Shown one piece after another: positions 5,050 through 5,256 of a stretch of DNA of 5,256 nt. The stretch is taken from positions 1 to 5,256 of the forward strand of contig CAZHOS010000037.1 of the NCBI GenBank assembly GCA_964534605.1, in the 5' to 3' direction. Made by a program: the position numbers and the translations under genes. This DNA is from CAZHOS01 sp964534605. Lineage in GTDB: Bacteria > Patescibacteriota > Saccharimonadia > Saccharimonadales > VXPC01. The notes beneath the pieces were generated by a model. It did no database searches and was not told where the DNA came from. It saw only the letters and a program-made list of their open reading frames with translations. Positions within the stretch are counted from its first letter, which is position 1; the number at the start of each line of letters is the position of its first letter.

Positions 5050-5070
5050 CGAATCCCACCAGGCCCTCCA
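5032..5070 (+). pseudogene. Shrunken tRNA-Lys-like remnant (acceptor stem and partial T-arm)
   Basis: GGGCCTG (5032-5038) is identical to the tRNA-Lys acceptor 5' strand and pairs with CAGGCCC (5060-5066), followed by T and CCA. Between them only CTGAAA and a damaged T-arm (GTAGG...CGAATCCCAC) remain; the D-arm and anticodon arm are missing. It therefore looks like a 39-nt minihelix derived from the neighbouring tRNA by deletion. The same bases can instead fold as GCCTGCT/AGTAGGC, so it may not adopt a tRNA-like shape. Confidence 0.5.
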
Positions 5071-5108
5071 AAATAAATCCACCCCATGAGGGTGGATTTA
5101 TTTTGGAG
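5050..5108 (+). repeat. Direct repeat, copy 2 (tRNA-Lys 3' part plus terminator)
   Basis: This is the partner of the repeat at 4867-4925, offset by 183 bases, with 58 of 59 positions identical. It supplies the CGAATCCCACCAGGCCC-TCCA end that completes the tRNA-like remnant, and a second terminator. Confidence 0.9.
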
Positions 5109-5109
5109 G
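5065..5109 (+). terminator. Second terminator, perfect 20-bp hairpin
   Basis: Positions 5065-5084 pair without mismatch with 5090-5109 around the loop CATGA. The GC core CCACCC/GGGTGG is followed by ATTTATTTT. The A at 5096 removes the T-T mismatch of the first copy, and an extra C-G pair closes the base, so this copy should be the stronger stop. It probably ends any transcript that reads through the first terminator. Confidence 0.75.
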
Positions 5110-5126
5110 CAAAGAGTGATTGTATT

Positions 5127-5135
5127 TGTTATGAT
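5127..5135 (+). promoter_or_regulatory. Extended -10 of the last gene, predicted leaderless
   Basis: TGT plus TATGAT (5130-5135) forms an extended -10. Six bases separate it from the ATG at 5142, the same spacing pattern as for dnaJ. No Shine-Dalgarno sequence precedes the ATG, and no clear -35 is visible. Confidence 0.5.
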
Positions 5136-5141
5136 GGGTCC

Positions 5142-5256
5142 ATGGAAAAAGCGGTAGAATTTTATGGGTGGATAGCAGTTAGCCTGGTGTTGCTGGCGTA
5201 TATCCTGGTTACGATAGAGACTATCGAGCCAGCCTCTCTTACGTTCCAGCTCTTGA
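5142..5256 (+). CDS. Small membrane protein, N-terminal part (CBU_0592-like family likely)
   Basis: Only 38 codons are inside the window, and the reading frame is open at the edge. The visible protein is MEKAVEFYGWIAVSLVLLAY followed by ILVTIETIEPASLTFQLL. It has one membrane helix (about 8-24), then a polar turn and the start of a segment that may continue as a second helix. The pattern of aromatic-Gly-Trp, a hydrophobic run ending in AY, then 'PxSLxFQLL' resembles CBU_0592-like small integral membrane proteins, in which an Asn normally follows the LL. The next base is A, which is compatible with an Asn codon. The function of that family is unknown. The family call is tentative; that it is a coding region is supported by the promoter placement and the hydrophobic pattern. 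Confidence 0.6.
   Translation, partial: MEKAVEFYGWIAVSLVLLAYILVTIETIEPASLTFQLL

Noticed and set aside
4694..5087. Minus-strand open frames across the tRNA and the insert (containing GGPGGIRTHDTR-like peptides)
   Set aside because: These peptides are the familiar false translation of a tRNA 3' end. The frames run through the tRNA and both terminators, and have no ribosome binding site or promoter.

Overview
The window looks like a piece of a small, gene-dense genome of the Patescibacteria/CPR type, most likely a Saccharibacteria (TM7) relative. This is inference from gene style and cannot be proven without database searches. The supporting signs are compact proteins, very short intergenic gaps and mixed gene content. 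A HrcA-type CIRCE operator lies before dnaJ. Several -10 boxes sit only 6-7 bases upstream of the ATG, with no Shine-Dalgarno sequence, which implies leaderless mRNAs. TGA is used as a stop, so this is not a Gracilibacteria/SR1-type code. All protein genes run on the plus strand.

Left end (1-522): positions 1-366 hold no credible protein gene. On the minus strand they read as a divergent, 3'-truncated tmRNA (ssrA). The region carries the 5' signature ATTCGACGGGG, a long-range H2-like helix, and a 55-75 nt hairpin domain closed by an 11-bp H5-like stem. A strong hairpin plus T-run (367-403) separates it from the pyrH promoter. pyrH (UMP kinase) follows, with a good Shine-Dalgarno sequence and a GTG start.

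Middle (1237-4221): dnaJ has a CIRCE operator overlapping its promoter, so it should be repressed by HrcA and induced by heat or unfolded protein. Next comes a tight three-gene operon: a RimB/PF05618-type retropepsin-like protease, a RimK-type ATP-grasp glutamate ligase (ATGA overlap), and a membrane-anchored DUF192 protein. RimB and RimK homologues elsewhere act together in adding and trimming C-terminal glutamates, classically on ribosomal protein S6.

Right end (4222-5256): an unknown multi-pass membrane protein with its own leaderless promoter is followed by tRNA-Lys(CTT), which has a near-consensus sigma70 promoter. The 3' part of the tRNA plus its terminator (59 bp) is repeated 183 bp downstream with one mismatch. 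Between the copies lies a 124-bp segment made almost entirely of consecutive hairpins. It ends in a shrunken tRNA-like remnant and a second, perfect 20-bp terminator hairpin. This is the most unusual part of the window. The last feature is the N-terminus of a small membrane protein that resembles the CBU_0592-like family and runs off the window.
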